Source: Bradyrhizobium sp. dw_411 (GTDB lineage Bacteria > Pseudomonadota > Alphaproteobacteria > Rhizobiales > Xanthobacteraceae). From it: DNA of 41,603 nucleotides. Position 1 is the first letter of the stretch. Each line of letters opens with the position of its first letter. The stretch lies in the NCBI RefSeq assembly GCF_018449695.1, contig NZ_JAAVUY010000033.1, positions 1 to 41,603 of the forward strand, given 5' to 3'. Shown piece after piece: positions 1 to 7,396 of the stretch. Below the pieces are notes generated by a model, which saw only the letters and a list, made by a program, of their open reading frames with translations, was not told where the DNA came from and did not search any database. Both the position numbers and the translations under genes were made by a program.

Positions 1-71
1 CCGCACAAAGACTGCAGGCCCAATCTCTTTCTTCATATGCGATAGCCCTACCGCACGCGGGGAGAGGTGGA

Positions 72-602
72 CTACTTCGGCAACAAGCCCTTCAGCTTTT
101 CCGCATCCTTGATGTTCAGCTTGAAGCCGCCGGGCATGACGATGTCGCCGGGCTTCTGGTCGGGCTTGCAGGCGCCGAGCCACTTCGCCTCGATCGCCAT
201 GGTCACATCGTGCAGGCCGGCCGGGCCGCGATCGCTATGCGACGTGGTCTTGACAGTGTAGGCGGAATTGAAATCGCCGGTGATATCGGAATGCGATGTC
301 ATGGAGGCGCCGCCGACGCTGCAGACGGAGTCGGTGACGTACCCGGTCGCGGTCTGCTCGATATCGTTTTTGGAACAGATTTCCTTCGATAGCGGCGAAA
401 ACGCGGTGCTCATCTGCTTGTCGGTGGTCTCATCGGTGCAGTGCTGCATCGTCATCTCGGGCATCGGCGAGCCGGTCCGCACCACCTTTATTTCCCACAG
501 GCCCGCTTTGCGAATCGGCAGTTCCGCCGCGCGCGCGCCTGATGTCGCCACCACCATCAACAAAGAGGTCCCGAGACAGAACGACAGAATCCATCGCGTC
601 AT
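72..602 (-). CDS. DUF3617-type exported protein
   Basis: A predicted periplasmic protein of 176 residues. I chose the ATG at 602 because the product then begins with a classical signal peptide: MTRW, a hydrophobic stretch, and a probable cleavage after GARA. The longer upstream reading adds an Arg-rich leader with no hydrophobic character. The mature part opens with LPIRKAGLWEIKVV, the 'pGlWE' signature of DUF3617, and has several cysteines (HCTDET, ICSK, VCSVGG, GACKPD), as expected for a disulfide-bonded periplasmic protein. The function of the family is unknown. It follows another small exported protein on the same strand 46 bases upstream, so the two may be co-transcribed. Family call fairly sure; role unknown. 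Confidence 0.8.
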   Translation of the reverse strand: MTRWILSFCLGTSLLMVVATSGARAAELPIRKAGLWEIKVVRTGSPMPEMTMQHCTDETTDKQMSTAFSPLSKEICSKNDIEQTATGYVTDSVCSVGGASMTSHSDITGDFNSAYTVKTTSHSDRGPAGLHDVTMAIEAKWLGACKPDQKPGDIVMPGGFKLNIKDAEKLKGLLPK

Positions 603-648
603 GCTTCGCGCTCCCGATGCATGTGTCCGTCGAACCGGATGATCCGGC

Positions 649-939
649 TTAGTAGCGGGTGCGCAGCGGCAGCTCGCGAGCGCCATACGGTACCCACCGG
701 CAGGCAAAGGAAACGTAGCCGCCATAATGCGGCTCCACGGCCAGGAATTTCGCTACCTTGCCATAGGAGGCGCAGTGATTGACCGCGAGTTGGCGGGCAT
801 CCGTCTCCCTGGCCAGCGGATAGGCGATAATGCCGCCGGTATCATTGCCCTTGAAAGGCGGCACGGTATCGGCCAGCGCCGGCGCACCTATAAGCATCCC
901 GCACACAGCAACCAGGCTCGCGGCCCCAATCATTCGCAT
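649..939 (-). CDS. small exported protein of unknown function
   Basis: A 96-residue protein that I do not recognise. The N-terminus is a clear signal peptide with a likely cut after the second alanine of APALA, leaving a mature protein of about 70 residues with two cysteines (NHCASYG and FACRW). I prefer the ATG at 939 because GGAG lies about 6 bases before it; another ATG at 951 would add four residues. The C-terminus is basic and aromatic (ELPLRTRY). It lies just upstream of the DUF3617 gene on the same strand. Probably periplasmic; no motif suggests an activity. Confidence 0.65.
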   Translation of the reverse strand: MRMIGAASLVAVCGMLIGAPALADTVPPFKGNDTGGIIAYPLARETDARQLAVNHCASYGKVAKFLAVEPHYGGYVSFACRWVPYGARELPLRTRY

Positions 940-1103
940 CGCAGACTCCATTTCGCTGGGCGCACCTTAGAGCGCATCGATTGCCGTGAAAAGAACGCCG
1001 GAGGGTTTGACGTCGACTTATTGGCAGGTGTTGCCGCGTTGCACTTGACCTCAGCGGGGCTTCACGGCACGGTTGAAATACTGGATCGTCCACCGGATTT
1101 CCC

Positions 1104-1592
1104 ATGCGCGCGCTCATCACATCTTCGAGAAAACCCGCCTTCCTTAGAAAAACAGCTCTGTCCGCCACACTCGGCGTGCTGTTCGGTCTGTTTGCCTTCG
1201 GACAGGCGGCCGAAGCAGCCAACCCGTTCGAACTGAACTTCTGGCTGTCCGGCCCGCGCTATGACGGACGCGTGGCTCCCTGCGAGACGGCACTCGGAGC
1301 CATCAGCTCGGAGTTTCGGCAAAAAGAGAGCACTTTCTGGAATTCCGCGCTGACGATCACGGGCTATGGCCGCATCCATGAAACGGCATTCCGGCCGTGG
1401 CAGTCCGACAACATTCCGCGCCGTTACTGCAGCGGCGATGTCATGCTGAGCGACGGCAAGCTGCGCACCGTCCATTACTCGATCATCGAGGATGGCGGTT
1501 TTGCCGGCGTCGGTCAGGGCGTGGAATGGTGCGTCACCGGTCTTGATCGCAACTGGGCCTATAATCCCGGCTGCCGGGCCGCCCGCCCCTGA
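1104..1592 (+). CDS. exported protein of unknown function
   Basis: A 162-residue protein. Residues 1-39 form a long signal peptide with a basic start (RKPAFLRK), a hydrophobic core and AEA before the mature NPFELNFWLSGPRYDG. The mature part has cysteines in APCETAL, RYCSGD, EWCVTG and PGCRAA, so two disulfides are possible, and several Trp/Tyr. It is transcribed away from the two small exported genes to its left, and a good intrinsic terminator follows 33 bases after its stop, so it is probably a single-gene unit. I recognise no domain; similar lone exported proteins are common in Bradyrhizobium. Confidence 0.7.
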   Translation: MRALITSSRKPAFLRKTALSATLGVLFGLFAFGQAAEAANPFELNFWLSGPRYDGRVAPCETALGAISSEFRQKESTFWNSALTITGYGRIHETAFRPWQSDNIPRRYCSGDVMLSDGKLRTVHYSIIEDGGFAGVGQGVEWCVTGLDRNWAYNPGCRAARP

Positions 1593-1625
1593 TTTAGGGC
1601 TAAGATTTTCGTCATTCTGTCTTTT

Positions 1626-1659
1626 GAGGGCTTGCTGCGGTTAGCCCTCTTTTCTTTTG
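1626..1659 (+). terminator. intrinsic terminator after the exported-protein gene
   Basis: Perfect 7-bp stem GAGGGCT (1626-1632) and AGCCCTC (1643-1649) with a 10-nt loop, followed directly by a T-rich tract (TTTTCTTTT). It lies between the gene ending at 1592 and the RNase T2 gene starting at 1721 and would end the upstream transcript. Confidence 0.75.
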
Positions 1660-1720
1660 TTCTTGAAATGTTCCGATCGCCTGCTAGGCTCCGGGTGGTC
1701 TGGTAGAGGGGCGCGTCGAC

Positions 1721-2410
1721 ATGTTTCATTTTCGGTCCGGATTGATTGCGCGGATTTTCATCAGCTTCGCCTTCATGGCGCTCGCCGCCGCCGGGACGGC
1801 ATCGGCGCAGGATCGCCGCCAGAACACCCCCGGCGAGTTCGACTTTTACGTGCTGTCGCTGTCGTGGTCGCCCTCCTTCTGCGAGGAGGCCTCGGAACGC
1901 GGCAACGAGCGTCGCGCAGGAGCCCAATGCGGCGGACGGCCATTCTCCTTTGTGGTCCATGGCTTGTGGCCGCAATATGAGCGCGGCTTTCCCGAATATT
2001 GCGACCGGGACTCCTTTCTGGACCGCAATATCATGACCTCGATGCTCGATCTGATGCCGGCGCCCGGCCTGATTTTCAACGAGTGGAAAAAGCACGGCAC
2101 CTGCTCTGGTCTTGGTCCCCGGCCCTATTTCGAGACTATTCGCAAGGCGCGCGCCGGGGTGAAAATCCCCGCCGAATTCCTCAATCTGTCCGATCCGAAG
2201 ACCGTGGCGCCATCCGACGTCGAGGACGCCTTCATCAAGGTCAATCCCGGCCTCAGCACCGCGGCGATCTCGGTCACCTGCAACCGCAACCGGCTCAGCG
2301 AAGTCCGGATCTGCCTCAGCAAGGATCTTCAGTTCCGCGCCTGCGAGGAACTCGACCGCCGCGGCTGCCGGCGCGATCAGGTAACGATGCCGCCGGTGCG
2401 TGGGGGCTGA
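1721..2410 (+). CDS. periplasmic RNase T2 family ribonuclease
   Basis: A 229-residue exported endoribonuclease of the T2/RNase I family, which cleaves single-stranded RNA through a 2',3'-cyclic phosphate intermediate. A signal peptide occupies about residues 1-30 (cut after TASA). Both conserved active-site segments are intact: CAS I as FVVHGLWPQ (His80) and CAS II as NEWKKHGTC (Glu121, His125). Paired cysteines (SFCEE, AQCGG, EYCDR, GTCSG, VTCN, ICLS, FRACEE) fit the disulfide-rich fold. The ATG at 1721 has AGAGGGG upstream. It likely scavenges RNA in the periplasm. The gene stands alone between a terminator and a palindromic repeat. Confidence 0.93.
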   Translation: MFHFRSGLIARIFISFAFMALAAAGTASAQDRRQNTPGEFDFYVLSLSWSPSFCEEASERGNERRAGAQCGGRPFSFVVHGLWPQYERGFPEYCDRDSFLDRNIMTSMLDLMPAPGLIFNEWKKHGTCSGLGPRPYFETIRKARAGVKIPAEFLNLSDPKTVAPSDVEDAFIKVNPGLSTAAISVTCNRNRLSEVRICLSKDLQFRACEELDRRGCRRDQVTMPPVRGG

Positions 2411-2421
2411 GGACACGTACT

Positions 2422-2513
2422 CCGTCATGCCCGGGCTTGACCCGGGCATCCACGTCTTCCTTCACTGTATTCGACAAAGACGTGGATGGCCGGGACAAGC
2501 CCGGCCATGACGG
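2422..2513. repeat. palindromic intergenic repeat, 'GTCATGCCCGGG' family
   Basis: Two 37-base arms (2422-2458 and 2477-2513) are inverted copies with three mismatches, separated by an 18-base loop. Each arm contains a smaller inner palindrome (CCCGGG...CCCGGG on the left, GGCCGGG...CCCGGCC on the right), so the element can form a long hairpin or two small ones. It fills the space between the RNase T2 stop and rlmJ. I associate this type with Bradyrhizobium-like genomes, from memory. No T tract follows, so it is not a standard terminator. Confidence 0.85.
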
Positions 2514-2558
2514 GTAGAAGGCTTGTGCGTCTTTCTTCAAACGAGACCATAGTCTTCC

Positions 2559-3419
2559 ATGAATTATCGCCACGCCTTTCATGCCGGTAACTTTGCCGAC
2601 GTCATCAAGCACATCGTGCTGGTGCGGATGCTCACCTATCTGCAGGAAAAACAGACACCGTTTCGCGTCATCGACACCCATGCCGGGGCCGGGCTCTACG
2701 ACCTTACCGGCGAGGAGGCGCAGCGCAGCGGCGAGTGGCTCACCGGCATCGCGCGGATCATGCAGGCGCGGTTTTCCGAAACGACATTGCCGCTGGTGCT
2801 GCCCTATCTCGACATTATCAGGGCCTTCAATCCGCAACGCGATCTCCAGGCCTATCCGGGATCGCCGCTAATCGCGCGCGCGCTGCTGCGGCCGCAGGAT
2901 CGCCTGACCGCCTGCGAAGTCGAGCCGAAGGCGCGCAAGCAATTGATCGAGGCGCTGCGCCGCGACACCCAGGCCCGGGTCGTCGACCTCGACGGCTGGA
3001 CCGCGCTGCCGGCCTTCGTGCCGCCCAAGGAGCGGCGCGGTCTTGTCCTGATCGATCCGCCCTATGAGCAGAAGAACGAGTTCGAACGGCTGGCCGAGGG
3101 GTTCACGGAAGCTTTCACGAAATGGCCGACCGGCACTTACCTGATGTGGTACCCGGTCAAAAGCCGGCGCGCCACCGACACCCTCGCGCGGCATGTGGCG
3201 CAGGTTGTGGAAACCGGCGCAGCACCAGGAAAAGCTTTGCGCCTGGAATTCAGCGTCGCGCCGCAAACCGCCGATGCCGGTCTCGTTTCAGCGGGCCTTT
3301 TGATGGTCAATCCGCCATGGACGCTGGCGGGCGAACTCAAGGCGATCCTCCCCGAACTTGAAAAGCCGCTCGGCCTGGGCGGCGCCGGCCGGTTCAGGCT
3401 GGAGACGCCCAAACCTTAG
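2559..3419 (+). CDS. rlmJ: 23S rRNA (adenine-2030-N6)-methyltransferase RlmJ
   Basis: 286 residues, the usual RlmJ length. The N-terminus MNYRHAFHAGNFADVIKH is the family signature, with the conserved Tyr3, His5 and Lys17. The SAM-binding loop is DTHAGAGLYDL (about 40-50) and the catalytic N6-adenine methyltransferase motif is DPPYE (Asp166). The enzyme modifies A2030 of 23S rRNA, a mark also reported to matter for use of extracellular DNA as a nutrient in Enterobacteria. The TAG stop at 3417-3419 is the first three bases of a downstream composite repeat, so the gene end and repeat are fused. Confidence 0.93.
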   Translation: MNYRHAFHAGNFADVIKHIVLVRMLTYLQEKQTPFRVIDTHAGAGLYDLTGEEAQRSGEWLTGIARIMQARFSETTLPLVLPYLDIIRAFNPQRDLQAYPGSPLIARALLRPQDRLTACEVEPKARKQLIEALRRDTQARVVDLDGWTALPAFVPPKERRGLVLIDPPYEQKNEFERLAEGFTEAFTKWPTGTYLMWYPVKSRRATDTLARHVAQVVETGAAPGKALRLEFSVAPQTADAGLVSAGLLMVNPPWTLAGELKAILPELEKPLGLGGAGRFRLETPKP

Positions 3420-3556
3420 AGCCTTATCGGTTCTGATTGAATCAGAACCGGGCTCTAATCTTTTGTTTTGACGCGTTTTCTTTACGCGAACCGGTATTCA
3501 CGGAGCCTGTCATCGGGCGCGCGTTCGCGCGACCCGTTGGCTCGAAAACGCTCTAG
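3417..3556. repeat. composite intergenic repeat with a nested palindrome
   Basis: The 3' spacer of rlmJ is a dense set of inverted repeats. TAGAGCC (3417-3423) pairs with GGCTCTA (3451-3457) around a perfect 11+1+11-base palindrome at 3428-3450. An ACGCGTTTTC...ACGCGAACCGG segment and the end CTCGAAAACGCTCTAG (to 3556) follow. The order matches a Bradyrhizobium repeat I remember, except that the AACCGGTATTCAC block and the GAAAACGCTCT block are split by a separate GC-rich hairpin (3503-3543). I see no coding potential. Confidence 0.7.
3503..3543. repeat. GC-rich hairpin nested inside the composite repeat
   Basis: GAGCC (3503-3507) and GGCTC (3539-3543) close a hairpin whose inner stem pairs CGGGCGCGCG with CGCGCGACCCG with one bulge around a TTCG loop. 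It interrupts what otherwise reads as one repeat, so it may be a second, later-arriving repeat family. Confidence 0.6.
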
Positions 3557-3690
3557 TCCCGGCGCGCTACAAAAAGTCCGATAGGCAATTCACCGGAATC
3601 CGTATTATGCTCAAGCCCATTGGATCGGCTTTACGTTCCGCTTCCGCGAATGGTAGCGGCGGAGTGACAAGGCCACAAATTTTTTTCAAG

Positions 3691-3713
3691 GCGGATCATC
3701 GCTAACGATCCGC
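3691..3713. promoter_or_regulatory. inverted repeat upstream of the cold-shock gene
   Basis: GCGGATC (3691-3697) and GATCCGC (3707-3713) form a perfect 7-bp stem with a 9-nt loop, 92 bases before the cold-shock ATG. It may be an operator or part of a structured 5' leader. A seven-T run (3680-3686) lies before the stem, not after it, so this is not a plus-strand terminator. The rest of 3557-3804 shows no gene. Confidence 0.35.
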
Positions 3714-3804
3714 TCAGATGGCCAAGCTTTCCGGCGGCGTATGTCCGGTCCGGCTGATACGCGGGGGGCGTAACGGCGGAGCAATGCGGGGGAGGAGTTT
3801 CCCG

Positions 3805-4017
3805 ATGGCCATGACTGGGACGGTCAAATTCTTCAACGGAGAACGAGGCTACGGCTTCATCAAGCCAGATGACGGCGGTCGCGATGTATTCGTTCACATC
3901 ACCGCCGTGGAGCGGGCCGGATTGAAGGATCTGACCGAAGGACAGCGCATTACATTCGAGGTCGAACCGGACAAGAAGGGCAAGGGACCCAAGGCGGTCA
4001 ATCTCGTGATTTCGTAG
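3805..4017 (+). CDS. cold-shock domain protein (CspA family)
   Basis: A 70-residue single cold-shock domain. Both nucleic-acid-binding motifs are intact: RNP1 as GYGFIKP and RNP2 as DVFVHI, after the usual TGTVKFFN start. Such proteins bind single-stranded RNA and DNA and melt structure in mRNA. I chose the ATG at 3805 because GGGGGAGGAG lies 7 bases upstream and the product then begins exactly at the domain. An in-frame upstream extension would add 29 residues with no homology. The upstream region carries a hairpin and a T-run, which fits a regulated leader, but cold induction cannot be judged from sequence. Confidence 0.93.
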   Translation: MAMTGTVKFFNGERGYGFIKPDDGGRDVFVHITAVERAGLKDLTEGQRITFEVEPDKKGKGPKAVNLVIS

Positions 4018-4030
4018 CGTCGCTTCCATT

Positions 4031-4062
4031 TCAAAGCCGTGGCCGGTCAAAGCCGTGGCCGG
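4031..4062. repeat. 16-base perfect tandem duplication
   Basis: TCAAAGCCGTGGCCGG occurs twice head-to-tail (4031-4046 and 4047-4062) directly after the cold-shock gene. It lies in non-coding spacer. Confidence 0.8.
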
Positions 4063-4127
4063 GCAGAAGCCCGAAGCGCGTCTTCGCGCCAGATGACTCG
4101 GTCATCGCCGCGCTCGTCCACATGGAA

Positions 4128-4165
4128 GAAAGACGTGGATGCCCCGGAAAGACTTGGATGCCCCG
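4128..4165. repeat. 19-base tandem duplication derived from a palindromic repeat arm
   Basis: A 19-base unit (4128-4146) is repeated at 4147-4165 with one mismatch (ACGTGG versus ACTTGG). Its AAGACGTGGATG core matches the inner arm of the repeat at 2422-2513, so this looks like a decayed, partly duplicated copy. With the 16-base tandem above it fills most of the spacer between the cold-shock gene and the outer-membrane protein gene. Confidence 0.7.
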
Positions 4166-4223
4166 GCACTGGCGAGCGGAAGCGACGCCCGGGCGCGACG
4201 CAAGCATCAAATTATAAGGGCCT

Positions 4224-4252
4224 AAAAAAATCCCGGCCGCATCGCGGCCGGG
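4224..4252 (-). terminator. intrinsic terminator for the outer-membrane protein gene
   Basis: Perfect 9-bp stem CCCGGCCGC (4232-4240) and GCGGCCGGG (4244-4252) with a 3-nt loop. On the minus strand a run of seven U (4224-4230) follows the stem. It lies about 30 bases after the stop of the gene ending at 4282 and is the clearest factor-independent terminator in the window. Confidence 0.9.
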
Positions 4253-4281
4253 AGGTTGAGATCGATATTTTCTTGTTGCTA

Positions 4282-4914
4282 TCAGAAGTGATAATTCACG
4301 CCGCCGCGCACCAGGCCGAACCGGGAGCCGTTCGAAACGCCGGTGATGGTGGTGAAGTTGCTGTCGTTGAGATCGACATAGAGATATTCGATCTTCGCGC
4401 TCCAGTTCGGAGCGAGGCCGACTTCGGCGCCGAGGCCCAAGGTCCAGCCAGCATTGGTATGGGTTTCCGTCAGGCCAAAGGTCTGGCCGCGCAACTCGCC
4501 AAATGCCAGACCGCCGGTGCCGTAGAACAATACGTTGTTGAGCGCATAGCCGACCCGGCCGCGCAGCGTGCCGAACCACGGGTTCGAAAATTTCCACGGT
4601 GCGAAGGTGTCGGATGCGCCGGTCGCCTGGATGTCGCCCTCGACGCCGAATACCCAGGGAGTTCCTGCTTGCCAGTTGTAGCCGGCCTGAACGCCGCCCA
4701 CGAAACCCGACGGCTTGGTCGGGTTGTTGTCGACCGAGCCCCATTCGTAGCCGAGGTTGCCGCCGAGATAGGGGCCGGCCCAGCTATAGTAGTTCAGCGG
4801 TTGATTGACGGTGTAAGGAGCGCGCGTTCCATAGGGAAGATCGGCGGCCCGCGCCGACACCGTCCACCCGGCCGCGATCAACGCCACGGCGCCTAAAGCG
4901 ATCCTGTTCATCAC
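4282..4914 (-). CDS. outer-membrane beta-barrel protein (Omp25/porin-like family)
   Basis: 210 residues. A signal peptide (about 1-23, cut after ARA) precedes ADLPYGTRAPYT, typical of the rhizobial 'outer membrane immunogenic protein' family. Alternating hydrophobic and polar strands rich in Gly, Tyr and Trp follow (WAGPYLGGNLGYEW, GGVQAGYNW, WFGTLRGRVGYAL, KIEYLYVDL). The last residues are GVNYHF, and a terminal Phe is the usual signal for the BAM complex. An eight-stranded barrel of this size is likely structural or a minor pore. A strong terminator follows, and the divergent promoter region contains a candidate CtrA box. Confidence 0.88.
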   Translation of the reverse strand: MMNRIALGAVALIAAGWTVSARAADLPYGTRAPYTVNQPLNYYSWAGPYLGGNLGYEWGSVDNNPTKPSGFVGGVQAGYNWQAGTPWVFGVEGDIQATGASDTFAPWKFSNPWFGTLRGRVGYALNNVLFYGTGGLAFGELRGQTFGLTETHTNAGWTLGLGAEVGLAPNWSAKIEYLYVDLNDSNFTTITGVSNGSRFGLVRGGVNYHF

Positions 4915-5033
4915 TCACTCTCCTCAACGCAACTGCCAAGCCCCGTTTCGCCAGCACAAAACACCGCGTGAGGCGAACCGGCGTGGTTACGGAATTCCAC
5001 TCTTTATCGGTAGGATTTATCGAGACTTTTAAG

Positions 5034-5048
5034 TTAAAGGGTTGTTAA
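5034..5048. promoter_or_regulatory. candidate CtrA binding site TTAA-N7-TTAA
   Basis: TTAA (5034-5037), seven bases AGGGTTG, then TTAA (5045-5048) is an exact match to the CtrA full-site consensus of alphaproteobacteria. A third TTAA lies at 5029-5032. It is in the 303-base spacer (4915-5217) between the divergent outer-membrane protein gene and uvrC, 120 bases upstream of the former. I see no other clear element there. Whether CtrA binds is inference. Confidence 0.45.
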
Positions 5049-5217
5049 GGCCTGCCGCCGGCCGCTTCGCATTCTTAAGAAAGCGTTACCGGCCCGCACG
5101 CTGCAAAAACGGCAACCGTTCGACAGCGGCCGGCGCCGCCATTATCCGGCGCGGATCGGGCTTTTGCCGCGGCCGCAACGCTGGCGATGCGCGGTGCCGG
5201 CGCTTAAGTTTGGGCTC

Positions 5218-7305
5218 ATGGATCACGATTCTACCGACAACCCAAAAGCCTCGGTTTCGCCCAAAATGCCGCCGGATTCCGCACCGGCGCAGCCTCCTGC
5301 CGATTTGCCGCCGCAGGATGCGTCTGCCGATCTCGACCCTGCGACCTCGGGCACGGAGGAGGACGACGAGGCGCGGCTGCCCGATATTTCCGAGGAAGCG
5401 AGCGAGGCTGAGCCGGAAGCACGGCTTGCGGTCGGCCACGCCGCGATCGAGCACGCGGTGCGCCATGCCCCGACCTCGCCCGGCGTCTATCGCATGCTCA
5501 ATGCCGCCAACGACGTACTTTACGTTGGCAAGGCAAAGAATGTCCGCAAGCGGCTCGGCTCCTATGCAAGGGTCACTGCGGCGCAGCCGGCGCGCATCAT
5601 GCGCATGATCGCGGCCACCGTGGCGGTCGAGATCATCTCGACCTCGACCGAAACCGAAGCGCTGCTGCTCGAAGCCAACCTGATCAAGCAATTGCGCCCG
5701 CGCTTCAACGTGCAACTGCGCGATGACAAATCATTCCCCTATATTCTGATCACCGGCGATCACTGGGCGCCGCAGATCCTCAAGCATCGCGGCGCGCAAT
5801 CGCGGCCCGGGCGGTATTTCGGGCCGTTTGCCTCCGTCGGTGCCGTCAACCGCACCATCACGGCGCTGCAACGCGCCTTTCTGGTGCGCTCCTGCACCGA
5901 CGCGTTTTTTGAAAGCCGCACGCGGCCTTGCCTGCTCTACCAAATCCGGCGATGTTCCGGACCTTGCACCGGCGAAGTCGATTTCCCCGGCTATACCGAA
6001 CTGGTGCGCGAGGCGACCGACTTCCTGTCCGGCCGCAGCCGGCTGGTGAAGCAGGAACTCGCAGGCGAAATGGAAAAGGCCTCGGCCAATCTTGCGTTTG
6101 AGACTGCGGCACTTTACCGCGACCGCCTTGCGGCGTTATCCGCGGTCCAGTCCCAGCAGGGCATCAATCCGCGCACCGTCGAGGAAGCCGACGTGTTCGC
6201 GATTCATCAGGAGGGCGGCTATTCCTGCGTCGAAGTATTTTTCTTTCGCACCGGGCAGAACTGGGGCAACCGCGCCTATTTTCCGCGCGCCGAAAAATCC
6301 TTCACCCCCGAAGAGGTGCTGGCCTCGTTCCTGACCCAGTTCTACGACGACAAGCCGCCGCCGAAACTGATCCTGCTGTCGCATGCGATCGAGGAAGCCG
6401 AGTTGATGGCCAACGCGCTGTCCATCAAGGCCGGCTTCAAGGTGGAAGTCTCGACGCCGCGGCGGGGCGAAAAGAAGGAATTGGTCGCGCACGCGCTCAC
6501 CAATGCGCGTGAAGCCCTCGGCCGCAAGCTCGCCGATACCGCGACCCAAAGCCGGCTGCTGGCCGGCCTCGTCACCACGCTCGGACTGCCGCACCCGCCG
6601 AAGCGGATCGAGGTCTATGATAACAGCCACATCCAGGGCACCAATGCGGTTGGCGCCATGATCGTGGCGGGGCCGGACGGCTTCATTAAAAACCAGTACC
6701 GGAAGTTCAACATCCGCTCCGAAGGCCTGACGCCGGGCGACGATTACGCGATGATGCGCGAAGTGCTGGAGCGGCGCTTCAAGCGGCTGCTGGCGCCCCC
6801 GGCGGACGGCGATGCCACAAAACCCCGGCCCGACGACGATTCGTTTCCGCAATGGCCCGATCTCGTGATCATCGACGGCGGCCGCGGCCAACTCAACGCC
6901 GTCCGCGAGACTTTTGAGGGAATGGGGCTGACGCAGGTGTCGCTGCTGGCGGTGGCCAAGGGACCGGACCGCGACGCCGGCCGCGAAACCCTGTTCATGC
7001 CGGACCGCGAGCCGCTCAAGCTTGAGCCCCGCGACCCCGTGCTATATTTCATCCAGCGGCTGCGCGACGAGGCACATCGCTTCGTGATCGGCTCGCACCG
7101 CAAGCTGCGCAAAAAGGACATTCGCGAAGCCGGATTGCAGGAAATCCCCGGCATCGGGCCGTCACGCAAACGGGCTCTGCTGCACCATTTTGGAACCCTG
7201 AAGGAGATCGAACGGGCGTCGATCGCCGATCTCGGCAAGGTTCCGGGCGTCAGCGCCGAAAGCGCCCGCAAGATTTTCGAGTTTTTCCACGCCCAGCCGG
7301 GGTAA
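5218..7305 (+). CDS. uvrC: excinuclease ABC subunit C (UvrC)
   Basis: 695 residues. UvrC makes the dual incision on either side of a lesion held by UvrA/UvrB in nucleotide excision repair. The GIY-YIG nuclease starts near residue 89 (GVYRMLNAANDVLYVGKAKNV) and makes the 3' cut. A UVR domain (about 280-315) binds UvrB, and the RNase H-like endonuclease with VYDNSHIQG and DLVIIDGGRGQLN makes the 5' cut. Tandem helix-hairpin-helix motifs (IPGIGPSRKRALL, VPGVSAESARKI) end the protein. The first 75 residues are an acidic, Pro/Ala-rich extension absent from E. coli UvrC. I chose the ATG at 5218; a TTG 54 bases upstream is less likely. Confidence 0.95.
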   Translation: MDHDSTDNPKASVSPKMPPDSAPAQPPADLPPQDASADLDPATSGTEEDDEARLPDISEEASEAEPEARLAVGHAAIEHAVRHAPTSPGVYRMLNAANDVLYVGKAKNVRKRLGSYARVTAAQPARIMRMIAATVAVEIISTSTETEALLLEANLIKQLRPRFNVQLRDDKSFPYILITGDHWAPQILKHRGAQSRPGRYFGPFASVGAVNRTITALQRAFLVRSCTDAFFESRTRPCLLYQIRRCSGPCTGEVDFPGYTELVREATDFLSGRSRLVKQELAGEMEKASANLAFETAALYRDRLAALSAVQSQQGINPRTVEEADVFAIHQEGGYSCVEVFFFRTGQNWGNRAYFPRAEKSFTPEEVLASFLTQFYDDKPPPKLILLSHAIEEAELMANALSIKAGFKVEVSTPRRGEKKELVAHALTNAREALGRKLADTATQSRLLAGLVTTLGLPHPPKRIEVYDNSHIQGTNAVGAMIVAGPDGFIKNQYRKFNIRSEGLTPGDDYAMMREVLERRFKRLLAPPADGDATKPRPDDDSFPQWPDLVIIDGGRGQLNAVRETFEGMGLTQVSLLAVAKGPDRDAGRETLFMPDREPLKLEPRDPVLYFIQRLRDEAHRFVIGSHRKLRKKDIREAGLQEIPGIGPSRKRALLHHFGTLKEIERASIADLGKVPGVSAESARKIFEFFHAQPG

Positions 7306-7396
7306 AGATGGGCTCCGATTCATCAGGGCGTCGTCGCCGACAAGCCATCTGCGGCGCAAGCTTGACCTTCATGGCTGAGCGGTATTGGTAAGACAG

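Noticed and set aside
3680..3713. T-run next to a hairpin upstream of the cold-shock gene as a terminator
   Set aside because: The T-run precedes the stem on the plus strand, and on the minus strand the stem is followed by A residues, so neither orientation fits.
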